This document shows positions 7,449 to 16,476 of a stretch of 64,000 bases of DNA, one piece after another. The stretch is taken from contig NWBN01000027.1 of NCBI GenBank assembly GCA_002633315.1, positions 93,481 to 157,480 of the forward strand, written 5' to 3'. Every line of letters begins with the position of its first letter. Position 1 is the stretch's first letter. A model generated the notes under the pieces. The model saw only the letters and a program-made list of their open reading frames with translations, searched no databases and had not been told where the DNA came from. The translations under genes were made by a program, and so were the position numbers. Source of the DNA: Bacteroidales bacterium Phil6. Lineage in GTDB: Bacteria; Bacteroidota; Bacteroidia; Bacteroidales; F082.

Positions 7449-10400
7449 AACTTTGCCACGTCAACACATCCGTCAATAATCGTATCCATATCATCAAATG
7501 AGAAATTAAGTCCATACTTTTTTTTCACTTCATCTATCAGATAATCTTCCAGTTCTATTTTCATACGGCCGATAATATCCGATTTCTGTTGCCAGTCAAC
7601 CAATACATTACCGTCAACAATTAATGTACGGTTTATGATTCCATCAAAAGTCATAGCAGTTTCTAATGCCAACTTTTTCGAATCAACCTGTGTATCATCA
7701 AATATACGCTGATATGTTTCCAAAGCCAAACCATAATAAGCCTTTGCCGTATTGTTTTGCTGTAATACTCCCGGCAATTCATTATCAGTATGAGTCAATA
7801 TGTCATCCTTGTATTTCAATACTCGTTTCAAATATTCCGATTCATCGATTCTACCCTGTTCATAAGCGGCAATAGTTTCTTTCAGCAATTGGGAGAATTT
7901 TTTATAAAATACCGGGTCTGTATCCATATTCTCAGTAATGAACTTACTGGTACGGGAGGCGATTGTATCAGCTTTAGCCGCTGTCCCCACAATTTTTTTC
8001 ACCTCCTGTTCAAAGGCTTCCGTATCAAAGATGTTTACCAACTCTGTAATTGGCTTTACTGCTCCACTCTCCACATGACGGTTAATCAGTTTCTGTATCT
8101 GACTTTCATATTGCCTGTAATCTATAGTATCCGAATAACGCAACTGAACTGCCGATCTCAGCTTAACGAACATATTCAAGTCATCCTTATAACGCTTGAT
8201 TTCATCTTCCCGGGTTTGTGCATGGAAATTACGCGTAGAAAGGGCTATCTTCAAGCAAGATGCATAATCTGTCAGCCTCTCATAAAATTCATGTCGTCTG
8301 TTTTCATCCCGCAACGACCGTGCGTATGCCTCCAAATCCCTTTTGTTCGGGATGGATTTGAACAAATCCCATAAGTCGGAATACTTCTGTGGCAGTTTTG
8401 CTATTTCCGTATCTACGGATTCCAAAGTCTCACGGAAAGCCTCCTGTTCCTCTTCATCATAATTGGAATAAAGTTCCAAGGCATCGTCAAGTTCTTTCAA
8501 CACCCCATAATAGTCTATGATATAACCGAATTTTTTGTCTGCAAAATCACAGACACGGTTTACACGCGCCACAGCCTGCAACAGAGTATGCCCGTTCAAT
8601 TTGCGGTCCAGATACATAACCACAACCTTCTGCTCATCAAATCCGGTCAACAGTTTGTCCACCACTATCATTATTTCCGGCTGTTCCTGATTTTTGAAGC
8701 GAGAAATCAGATTTTTCTGATATTTTTTAGGCGACCCATGTTCATCCATCATTTTTTTCCAATATACCTTTACTTCTTCTGAAGTCTCGCCGTATGACGA
8801 TTCTTCACCTTCGCGCATATCTGGAGCTGTAATGAGCACTTCAGAAGATACCATACCGATTTCGTCCAAATATTTCTTATACAACACTGCAATAGACTTG
8901 CGTGGAGTGACCAGCATAGCCTTGAACCGGGTTCCCTGCCAATTTTCGCGGAAATGCTCGGAGATATTCCAGGCTATGGAATATACCCGTTGCTCTGTCT
9001 GATTCACAAAATCAGTACGCGAATACTTTCGTTTCAAGTCCGCCGTTTGATATTCATTCAGTCCTTCGCAAACTTTGGTGAAGAAATTGTCTATGGGGCC
9101 CTCGTTTACATGCTGAGGCACAATGCGTCCTTCATAAAGCAAGGGAATCACAGCCTTATCATCCACAGCCTGCCGCACAGTATATACCGGACGGATGATA
9201 CCGCCAAACGTATTGGCAGTATTCTTTTCTTTTTTCATCAAAGGCGTACCGGTAAAAGCTATCTTGCAGGCATTGGGCAACACTTTGTCCATTTTGATTG
9301 CCATTTCCTTGTATTGACTGCGGTGTGCCTCATCAATCAGTATAAAGATATTCGGGTCAGTAAGCGGTTGCTTCATTTGTTTGACCGCCGTTTCAAACTT
9401 GTTGATGACGGTTGTGATAATGGCATCCGTCTTGCTTTCCAGCAATTTCATCAGATTGTGGCCGGTAGTGGCATTCATCACTTCCCGTCCGCATTTCTTG
9501 AATGTAGTGGTAATCTGGTCGTCCAGGTCTGTACGATCTGTTACCATCACTATTCTCGAATTCTTTATTTCTTTTTTGGCTTGGGCGATAGACTGTGCCA
9601 GCAGAACCATCGTAAGCGACTTGCCGCTTCCCTGTGTATGCCATACCACACCTCCACGACGTTTGCCATTTTCTAAGGCTTTCACTCTTTCCGTTATCTC
9701 CTTTACCGTAAAATATTGCTGGTAGCGGGCTAATTTCTTGATACCACCGTCATAGATGGTAAAATTATGAATCAAGTCGAGCAATCGCTCCGGACGACAC
9801 AAGCCAAACAGATACCGATCCTGTTCTGTGGGCAGCATCTTTTCCTGTTCCATAGCATCGAAATACGTCCGTACATAGCGGAAACGGTCACCAAACAGAT
9901 GAGCTTTCTGTTTATCATCTAATGGAGTGTTGACAAGACTGTCCAACTGCTGTGCATAATCTTCCTCTTCTTGTTCAGTAAGGAACAACTCCTTCCACTT
10001 GCTCCAGAATTTGACAGGTGTTCCTGTGGTTGCATACGACCCGAAACTGTTTCCTATACTGAGCAGCAGGGCGCTGTACAGATAGAGGGTGCGTATGCCG
10101 TCATCTTTCTGGTTGCGCAAATGTTGGGAAATTGCCTGGTCGAGCGCGCCTTTGATATCCGGACGCTTGCACTCTATCACCACTAACGGAATGCCATTGA
10201 CAAACAGCACGATATCCGGACGATAGATTTCAGCCAAACCTGTGCGGGTTACCGCAAATTCTTCCGTTACATGAAACACATTGCGTTCAGGCTGCTCCCA
10301 GTCGATAAAACGCATGGTATAACTCTTTTTGTCGCCGTCGATGCTCTGCTCAAAAGCCTTACCAAGTGTCAGCATGTTGTAAACAGTTTCATTGCCGCTT

Positions 10401-10675
10401 ATGTAGCCGCCTTCCATAGGGATATTGCGCATGGCGAGCACGCCGTTTTCAATGTTCTGCTCTGAAAACAGCTCTTCCTTGTTGCTGTTCACCCTAATGG
10501 AGTTGATGCGCCTCAACTGATTGCGCAACACATCTTCCAGCAGGACATTCGACGTCTTGCCGCCACGCATCGCCAACGCCTCGTCGGGTGTCAGATACGT
10601 ATAGCCCAACTTCTGCAACATCTGCAAAGCGGGTATCTGACTGATATGATCTTCTTTAAATGATATTCCTTGCAT
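7436..10675 (-). CDS. hsdR: Type I restriction enzyme R subunit (translocase/nuclease)
   Basis: A 1079-residue motor and nuclease subunit of a type I restriction system. The N-terminal nuclease domain has Asp154 (RPDIVLF) and Glu168-x-Lys170 (VIECKRP), the PD-(D/E)XK site. The helicase core follows: Walker A QGSGKS at 348-353, a DEAH box (LIDEAHRSQ) near 450, a TGTPL motif, and an ARVNRV-type motif VI. The length is normal for HsdR. The start is set at the ATG at 10675; a GTG two codons upstream (10681) is the alternative. The stop of the KAP NTPase gene is at 10682, so spacing is tight. With HsdM and HsdS it would form the ATP-driven restriction complex that cuts unmodified DNA after translocation. 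Confidence 0.95.
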   Translation of the reverse strand: MQGISFKEDHISQIPALQMLQKLGYTYLTPDEALAMRGGKTSNVLLEDVLRNQLRRINSIRVNSNKEELFSEQNIENGVLAMRNIPMEGGYISGNETVYNMLTLGKAFEQSIDGDKKSYTMRFIDWEQPERNVFHVTEEFAVTRTGLAEIYRPDIVLFVNGIPLVVIECKRPDIKGALDQAISQHLRNQKDDGIRTLYLYSALLLSIGNSFGSYATTGTPVKFWSKWKELFLTEQEEEDYAQQLDSLVNTPLDDKQKAHLFGDRFRYVRTYFDAMEQEKMLPTEQDRYLFGLCRPERLLDLIHNFTIYDGGIKKLARYQQYFTVKEITERVKALENGKRRGGVVWHTQGSGKSLTMVLLAQSIAQAKKEIKNSRIVMVTDRTDLDDQITTTFKKCGREVMNATTGHNLMKLLESKTDAIITTVINKFETAVKQMKQPLTDPNIFILIDEAHRSQYKEMAIKMDKVLPNACKIAFTGTPLMKKEKNTANTFGGIIRPVYTVRQAVDDKAVIPLLYEGRIVPQHVNEGPIDNFFTKVCEGLNEYQTADLKRKYSRTDFVNQTEQRVYSIAWNISEHFRENWQGTRFKAMLVTPRKSIAVLYKKYLDEIGMVSSEVLITAPDMREGEESSYGETSEEVKVYWKKMMDEHGSPKKYQKNLISRFKNQEQPEIMIVVDKLLTGFDEQKVVVMYLDRKLNGHTLLQAVARVNRVCDFADKKFGYIIDYYGVLKELDDALELYSNYDEEEQEAFRETLESVDTEIAKLPQKYSDLWDLFKSIPNKRDLEAYARSLRDENRRHEFYERLTDYASCLKIALSTRNFHAQTREDEIKRYKDDLNMFVKLRSAVQLRYSDTIDYRQYESQIQKLINRHVESGAVKPITELVNIFDTEAFEQEVKKIVGTAAKADTIASRTSKFITENMDTDPVFYKKFSQLLKETIAAYEQGRIDESEYLKRVLKYKDDILTHTDNELPGVLQQNNTAKAYYGLALETYQRIFDDTQVDSKKLALETAMTFDGIINRTLIVDGNVLVDWQQKSDIIGRMKIELEDYLIDEVKKKYGLNFSFDDMDTIIDGCVDVAKLWIK

Positions 10676-10681
10676 AAACAC

Positions 10682-13312
10682 CTATTTTTCGACATTCAAA
10701 TACTCAAATTCAAACTCAACACCTGTTTCCCAACCTCTATTTTTACATTCATCCATAAAACGGATAAACTCGTCCAATTCTTTCGAATCTATATTATGAT
10801 TCACTTGATTTTTCTTGATTCTATTGACAAAATCTTCAAAATTTTTCCATGAATCCCAAATAGTAATTACACGTTGATTAATTCCATAACGTTTAGTCCC
10901 AAAAACATTCAATGGTATAATCATGCTCGTTACCATAGGTATAATATGCTGTTCAGAAAAACTTTTATAAATATTTTTCGCTCCATCTATATATCTTCTT
11001 TCTTCTTTTAAAAGGCCATTTTTACACGCCGTTCTCACTATAATCCTCATTAATTCCATGTAATTATCAACAACCATAAATGAAGTATCTTTGAGGCTGG
11101 CAATTTTATTAAACATATTCAATCTTATTTCTCTTGTTTCTTCTTGAGTAAATAATTCAAGGGGCCACTGCACCTCTCTTTCCTGATACATCAGAAACTC
11201 ACATACGAACCTTGACGGACCATTTTCATAAAGTACACTCTGCAAAAACGTTTTATAAGTATCCTGTCCGTTCTTAAAACAAGAAGGAGGATTCAATATC
11301 TTTCTAAAATCATTTATTCCAAAAATATTTTTCGTAGAGTTCGTTCCTACATATAAAATAGTACGCACCCACTTCATATATGTATCTTTATCTTTTGGTT
11401 GAAATTTTTTCAATTGGCTTTGCAATGAAAAAGATTTTGTTGATAGCGCTGATTTTACCCTTCTTTTAATTTCCTCAAATGGCAAACCCCACAAATTATC
11501 AAATTCATCCGCAGAATAGTCTTCTTCCAAAAGCATATCATAAAAGTATCTTTCATAAGCATCTTCAGAATTTATACCTCTCAAATCCATAAAACTATCA
11601 GAAAATAATTTATCAAATATAGACAATATCTTCTCTTTCTGTACCTCTGAATATACATGTCCAAAATATTTATCCCATTCTTCTCTAATATCAATCATAT
11701 ATCTATTCAAAAAGCTATTTAATCCAGTTGGATCGTTTTGTTTATTCTCCCTTTTATACAAAACCAAACTACCATATATTCCTTTTTTAAACAAGCGAGA
11801 CCGATACTTGCCCAATAAATCAAATGCCTCTTTATACTTGACTTTTAACAAAGTTATGTTCATTAAATCTTTCAGGACAATCTCTCCTGCCAAATGAAGA
11901 TAAGAAGAATGTAATGCATTGGCAAAACGCTTCACATCACGTAAATTTCTCAATTCATCTATTACAAAATCTCTTGAATCTGACGAGTCATAGACGGTGA
12001 CTTTCAAATCTTCTACATCATTTTCATTTACCATAAACTTACTGCATGATTCAAACAAAACATCTTGCAACACCTTCTTCTCAAATTGAGGTATTGCATA
12101 TTCTATCTGAAAAATCTTTGCCAAATAATCAGTGGGCATAGCGGTATTATTATGTTCTGCAATTGTCTTAGCAACATATTCTTTGTCATAAGCAGCAATA
12201 AAATATAGATTTGGGAAACTCGCTCCATTCCTCATCAACTGCAACACTTCCATTATTTCTTCACCTGTCAAACGATCCAAATCATCCACTACAATTACTA
12301 TCGGCTTTGGTATGCTTTTTAATGTCTTTTCCAAAGTCTCCTTAGCCGTTTCCAGACTATCCTCCCGATAAAACAAAGCATAAACTGATGAAAGTAATTG
12401 CAACATAGTCGAATCAGTCTTTCCCAATAAAGATGCGTATGCTTTTATTTGATGATTTAATGAACGGTTATAACAACTCAACTTCTTGCTTAGCTCCGCA
12501 AAAAAGGCTTGAGTCAAATTACTCCCTTTACCATATACCCAAGGAGAATAATCCATAACAATAGCCCTATCTCCTAAATGATATTTTATCAGATTGACAA
12601 ACGATGTTTTGCCATATCCCCAAGGAGCAACAATACCAATGGCAAACGACCTTTCTGACAATTTTGTTCGCAATAGCTTATTTGCAATGCTTTCTGCAAA
12701 TGGACTACGTTTTAAAATGTCTTCTTGGGGATCTTCATGTATGGGTTCATCCAAAACAAAGCCCTCACCTTGATTCGCCTTTTCGTTGCGAATAGAGGAT
12801 ATTTTTGTTATCACCCACACGGCAAGCCTAGTAAAGTAAAGCAATACGGCATATAGAGCAACAATATCAGCAAAGGCAATATTGTCTATAACATAAGTAA
12901 ACGTGAATGCATCACTATAAAATCTATAATATGCCCATATAAGCACCAACAAAAGAGCAATATATAAATGGGAAGGTGAAATCTGTTCCTTATTCCATAA
13001 AGCATAGCAAGTGCGGACAATTATATATATTACACCAACCACAAAGAGGATACGCGTAAAAAATGTAACCTCAAAAGAAGAAAGAAATGGAAGGACCAAA
13101 TAATCCGTCAACAGCTTTTCAAAAAACGATTGAAAGCAGAAATAAACGATAAATAGCAATGTCCAAAACAAATTTTTATGCATTGCTAAAGTCCATAGGT
13201 TTATGGCCTTTTCACAGAACCATACTTTTACTGCGTTCCATAGTTGTATGGTCTTTTCTTTGAGCCACGCTATTAGATTTCGTTTTCCAGTATTTTCTTC
13301 CTGTTCTTCCAT
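10682..13312 (-). CDS. KAP-family P-loop NTPase with N-terminal membrane segments
   Basis: An 876-residue protein of the KAP group of STAND-like NTPases. Residues 48-170 hold about four hydrophobic segments, around 48-63, 84-104, 116-131 and 148-169. The P-loop follows as APWGYGKTS (Lys235) and the Walker B as VVDDLDRL (Asp343-Asp344), both typical of KAP. The C-terminal 450 residues are charged and helical with no domain I can name. KAP NTPases have been linked to phage defence, probably as membrane-tethered switches. Here the gene sits inside the restriction operon, 4 bp after the DUF2971 gene and 6 bp before hsdR. Its DNA is clearly more AT-rich than hsdM, which suggests a separate origin. 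Confidence 0.88.
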   Translation of the reverse strand: MEEQEENTGKRNLIAWLKEKTIQLWNAVKVWFCEKAINLWTLAMHKNLFWTLLFIVYFCFQSFFEKLLTDYLVLPFLSSFEVTFFTRILFVVGVIYIIVRTCYALWNKEQISPSHLYIALLLVLIWAYYRFYSDAFTFTYVIDNIAFADIVALYAVLLYFTRLAVWVITKISSIRNEKANQGEGFVLDEPIHEDPQEDILKRSPFAESIANKLLRTKLSERSFAIGIVAPWGYGKTSFVNLIKYHLGDRAIVMDYSPWVYGKGSNLTQAFFAELSKKLSCYNRSLNHQIKAYASLLGKTDSTMLQLLSSVYALFYREDSLETAKETLEKTLKSIPKPIVIVVDDLDRLTGEEIMEVLQLMRNGASFPNLYFIAAYDKEYVAKTIAEHNNTAMPTDYLAKIFQIEYAIPQFEKKVLQDVLFESCSKFMVNENDVEDLKVTVYDSSDSRDFVIDELRNLRDVKRFANALHSSYLHLAGEIVLKDLMNITLLKVKYKEAFDLLGKYRSRLFKKGIYGSLVLYKRENKQNDPTGLNSFLNRYMIDIREEWDKYFGHVYSEVQKEKILSIFDKLFSDSFMDLRGINSEDAYERYFYDMLLEEDYSADEFDNLWGLPFEEIKRRVKSALSTKSFSLQSQLKKFQPKDKDTYMKWVRTILYVGTNSTKNIFGINDFRKILNPPSCFKNGQDTYKTFLQSVLYENGPSRFVCEFLMYQEREVQWPLELFTQEETREIRLNMFNKIASLKDTSFMVVDNYMELMRIIVRTACKNGLLKEERRYIDGAKNIYKSFSEQHIIPMVTSMIIPLNVFGTKRYGINQRVITIWDSWKNFEDFVNRIKKNQVNHNIDSKELDEFIRFMDECKNRGWETGVEFEFEYLNVEK

Positions 13313-13316
13313 AGTA

Positions 13317-14168
13317 TTATTCCCTGTAAGGTACTTTCGATTGTTTTATTTCTACATTATTAAATCCCATGTGGTCTAGATAAACTCTTAACGACTGTGT
13401 CGCCCTATCCATATCATTGGTAGGACCAATCCAAATCTCTTTTAAAGCCGACTTTGGAAAATATTGTTCAATATAAGGAATTATCAAATTATTTTTAATT
13501 CTATATTTTGCAGTCCCTGTAGATAGAATCACAGAGCGCACTTCATGTTCATAAATGTAAGATGGATCTTTGCTAATAAAACAGAAAATCACATAGAGAG
13601 CAAATGTACTAACAATATCTGATAAAAACTTAACAGCGAGTTTATTATCTTCATTCAACTGATTATCAGTATTGCTTACAGATAGATTGTCAAATAAGAC
13701 CTTTGAAACCTCAGATTTTAAATGAGTTTTGTTGGGTTCTGTTGCATAAATACATTTATATAAAATAGGAGTTGTTTTTTCTATAATACTTTTTTCTAAT
13801 CCCAATGCTATACCATTTCCATTTTTGCCATACATAGCCCACATCGGAAGAGAATCTAATGCAGTAGAAAAAGAAGTAATATATAAATTATTTTTTAATT
13901 GATTATATGGCACAATCTGTTGTTCTAATATTTCCGTAGATATATCAAATATTTCATTTGCAAATTGAATACCCGTATTTAATTCTTCTGGATCATTCAT
14001 ATATTGACAGTTACTTGCCCATAAGCAAATTTCCTTATTTTTTTCAGGTTGTTTTACTATGATTCCGCCAAAAAATGCTTCTATACTCGTGTAATGATAT
14101 AATATATGAGCATCTGAAACACAATCCACTATTTTATGAAATGAGGATTCAGAAAAATCTATTTCCAT
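13317..14168 (-). CDS. DUF2971-domain protein, defence-associated
   Basis: A 283-residue protein matching the DUF2971 family. The N-terminal LYHYTS, the LWASNCQYMNDPEEL block near residues 47-62, and the SFSTALDSLPMWAMYG block near 107-122 are the family landmarks. Family members often occur in defence islands; their biochemical activity is not established to my knowledge, although the HYT(S/T) and MNDP motifs invite comparison with ADP-ribosyltransferase-like folds. The ATG at 14168 lies inside the 3' end of hsdS (20-bp overlap), and the KAP gene follows after 4 bp, so it is cotranscribed with both. The DNA is AT-rich like the KAP gene. It has no signal peptide and is probably cytosolic. Confidence 0.78.
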   Translation of the reverse strand: MEIDFSESSFHKIVDCVSDAHILYHYTSIEAFFGGIIVKQPEKNKEICLWASNCQYMNDPEELNTGIQFANEIFDISTEILEQQIVPYNQLKNNLYITSFSTALDSLPMWAMYGKNGNGIALGLEKSIIEKTTPILYKCIYATEPNKTHLKSEVSKVLFDNLSVSNTDNQLNEDNKLAVKFLSDIVSTFALYVIFCFISKDPSYIYEHEVRSVILSTGTAKYRIKNNLIIPYIEQYFPKSALKEIWIGPTNDMDRATQSLRVYLDHMGFNNVEIKQSKVPYRE

Positions 14169-15339
14169 ATTTTACTCTTCTTTTCCCTGTTAATAACACT
14201 TGCATCAAACCTTTCTTTTGTTCCTTCATGGCAGCCAACTTGTCTTGCGCCAAACGGATTTCTTCATCACATGATAAAAGGATATTGGCAATTGCGGTCT
14301 GTTCTTCGATAGAAGGCAATGAGATTGTTAGATACTGAAATTTAGATATCCAATGTCTTTCATGTCCCCCAATCGTATATTTGAAACACTGTAATGCACA
14401 ATAAATAAAATATAAATTATTTTGGCCTTTTGCTCTTAATAATTTTGTTGCTGAGGATTTTATTTTGAATTCAAAATTTATGTATCGTGAATCCGTGGTA
14501 AAATCATCGAATAAAATTACAGGAATGTTTTTACATATTCCATTTTCTTCATCTGTATATCCGAGGATAAATGTTTTACCTGCCGTCAAAACAGGAATTT
14601 TATGATTATTCTTATAATTAACGTCTTGTACCAAATACGGTGTTGGTTGTTCGTATGATAGAATTTCTCCAAGTTCAATTTCTTCCCATTTTTTGCAGAA
14701 CCCCGGCAAACGTTTCTTTCCCGTGAGCAGTTGCTGCATCAAGCCTTTTTTTCGCAATTCCAATTTCTGAATCAGTTGGGTTTGTTTTTCTATGGCTTTA
14801 TCCCATGTACTCAAAATTTCTGCTATTTTCTCTTGCTCGGGAAGAGGAGGAAGAGGAATTTTATATGAACTTATAGAATCAGCAGGAACTCTTTTTTGAC
14901 CAGCACTTCCTGTCATTTGTGATTCAAGACGTTTTCTGAAAGGATAACTTATCGTATGATAATAAATAAATCGATTGCATTGTTGACATCTTATCACATG
15001 AAACTCTGTACTTCCAAAGCCATACTCTTCTGTTATATTATTTAATAACGCTCCTTTTCCATTTTCAAAACAAGGAGTAATCTTAGCTACAATTATATCA
15101 TTCCTTTTAAAAGGAGTAAATCCAGATTTGATAGAATCTGTGGAAACAATATTTTCATTCATAACTCGGCCTTGTTCAGAAATATCTGACATAGCCAAAA
15201 ATGTTACAAACTTGGAAGTAATCTCTCCTTTACTTGGATTTATTTCCGAAAGTTCCCCCAGCCTTTTTACCTCCCATTCTTGAGGAATAATACCCAATGG
15301 TGAATCCTTATATCCTACCGGTATGTTTTTTATTGTCAT
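14149..15339 (-). CDS. hsdS: Type I restriction enzyme specificity subunit S (two target-recognition domains)
   Basis: A 396-residue HsdS with the normal two-fold layout. The first target-recognition domain spans about residues 15-165 and ends PLPPLPEQEKIAEIL. A coiled-coil conserved region with LTGKKRLPGF follows at about 175-215. The second domain runs to about 350 and ends SLPSIEEQTAIANILL, and a second conserved coil carries LLTGKRR. The repeated EQ-x-x-I-A-x-I-L and LLTGK motifs mark the internal duplication. HsdS fixes which split DNA sequence is methylated and restricted. The start is the ATG at 15337-15339; a GTG codon precedes it. The gene lies 8 bp after the Fic gene and overlaps the DUF2971 gene. 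Confidence 0.93.
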   Translation of the reverse strand: MTIKNIPVGYKDSPLGIIPQEWEVKRLGELSEINPSKGEITSKFVTFLAMSDISEQGRVMNENIVSTDSIKSGFTPFKRNDIIVAKITPCFENGKGALLNNITEEYGFGSTEFHVIRCQQCNRFIYYHTISYPFRKRLESQMTGSAGQKRVPADSISSYKIPLPPLPEQEKIAEILSTWDKAIEKQTQLIQKLELRKKGLMQQLLTGKKRLPGFCKKWEEIELGEILSYEQPTPYLVQDVNYKNNHKIPVLTAGKTFILGYTDEENGICKNIPVILFDDFTTDSRYINFEFKIKSSATKLLRAKGQNNLYFIYCALQCFKYTIGGHERHWISKFQYLTISLPSIEEQTAIANILLSCDEEIRLAQDKLAAMKEQKKGLMQVLLTGKRRVKYGNRFF

Positions 15340-15347
15340 CACGCCAC

Positions 15348-16460
15348 CTATTTAATTTGTCCACCATTTTGTATTTGTCCACCTTTCGAGGTGGTACAAA
15401 CCAATGCCACATGCCAATAACCGCCTCGCGCACCGCCCAATCGGACAATGTAGCCCTTATCCTGAAGTGCTTTCAGTTGTTTTTGCACTGCCGACTTGTT
15501 AATGGGCAAACGCTCCGACAGTTCGCGTACAGTAATGGCAGGTGCATCCAAAAGCACCTTTATCAGCTTTACCGTATTCTCGTTGGCAAACTTTACAAAT
15601 GCACCATTGTACCACCATATCATATCCGCTTTTTCCTTCACAAACGAGATATTATCAGACAACTCACCGCAAAGCAACTGCTCCATATAGTCGGTAAAAG
15701 GTTTTATTGCCTCTTTGCCGGCAAATGCACCGTCAGCCGGCAATTTTCCCGTCAATGCATCTGCCTGATGCAATGCCGTCAGGTAACGGCTTTTGTCCTT
15801 GCTTTTCACCACTATCATCGGGTAATTGTGCCGTGCCAATATATAATTGACCAACAAACGGGCTATGCGGCCATTGCCATCCTCAAACGGGTGAATACGT
15901 ATGTAGCGGTAATGAAAAACGGATGCCAATTCAATGGGCGACAATTCGGCTTTTGCCTCCGCTTCATTATACCAGTTCACCAAATCTGCCATTAAGGCAG
16001 GTGTTTCCTCCGGCGAAGCGTATTCAAAGCGCTCACCTGTAACCGTTATCACCGAATTGGGACGGGTTTTGTAAACGCCCGCATGAACAGTATAGGAAGT
16101 GTTCGTGCCGTCCGGCAACCGGCGGTAACAAATATAATCCTCACGCAACATGGTCCGGTGCAACTGCCGGATAAAGGTTTCTGTCAGCGGTTTATCTTTC
16201 TCTGCCGCCTCGGTCTGCATCATTTTCAGGCACACATTGTGGGCTTTCATTTCCTCCAAATCCTTCATATTGGCTTCATCCACCACCTTGCCGAAAAGCA
16301 GGAGCAACTCCGTCTGCCCGTAAGTCAGCGTATTGCCTTCGATATGGTTGGAATTATAGTTGAACTCCAACATAAATTTGCGGTCCAGGCGGCTCCTGTC
16401 TTCGGGTTTCAAGGGCTGTAGCGACTGCCACTCATTATATAATTGTTCAATACGATTCAT
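15348..16460 (-). CDS. Fic-family protein with intrinsic inhibitory helix and C-terminal winged helix
   Basis: A 370-residue Fic protein. The catalytic loop HPFEDGNGRIAR at residues 190-201 matches the active HxFx(D/E)GNGRxxR motif, so AMP transfer or a related nucleotidyl transfer is expected. An inhibitory motif, S37-N-H-I-E41-G42, fits (S/T)xxxE(G/N) near the N-terminus, which makes it a class II Fic protein held off by its own Glu. The last 80 residues form a winged-helix DNA-binding region (PAITVRELSERLP, NKSAVQKQLKAL) ending in RGGYWHV. Genes of this type are often placed inside type I restriction operons. It sits 16 bp after hsdM and 8 bp before hsdS. A regulatory or toxin-like role is inference. 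Confidence 0.92.
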   Translation of the reverse strand: MNRIEQLYNEWQSLQPLKPEDRSRLDRKFMLEFNYNSNHIEGNTLTYGQTELLLLFGKVVDEANMKDLEEMKAHNVCLKMMQTEAAEKDKPLTETFIRQLHRTMLREDYICYRRLPDGTNTSYTVHAGVYKTRPNSVITVTGERFEYASPEETPALMADLVNWYNEAEAKAELSPIELASVFHYRYIRIHPFEDGNGRIARLLVNYILARHNYPMIVVKSKDKSRYLTALHQADALTGKLPADGAFAGKEAIKPFTDYMEQLLCGELSDNISFVKEKADMIWWYNGAFVKFANENTVKLIKVLLDAPAITVRELSERLPINKSAVQKQLKALQDKGYIVRLGGARGGYWHVALVCTTSKGGQIQNGGQIK

Positions 16461-16476
16461 AGTGAAAATATTATGT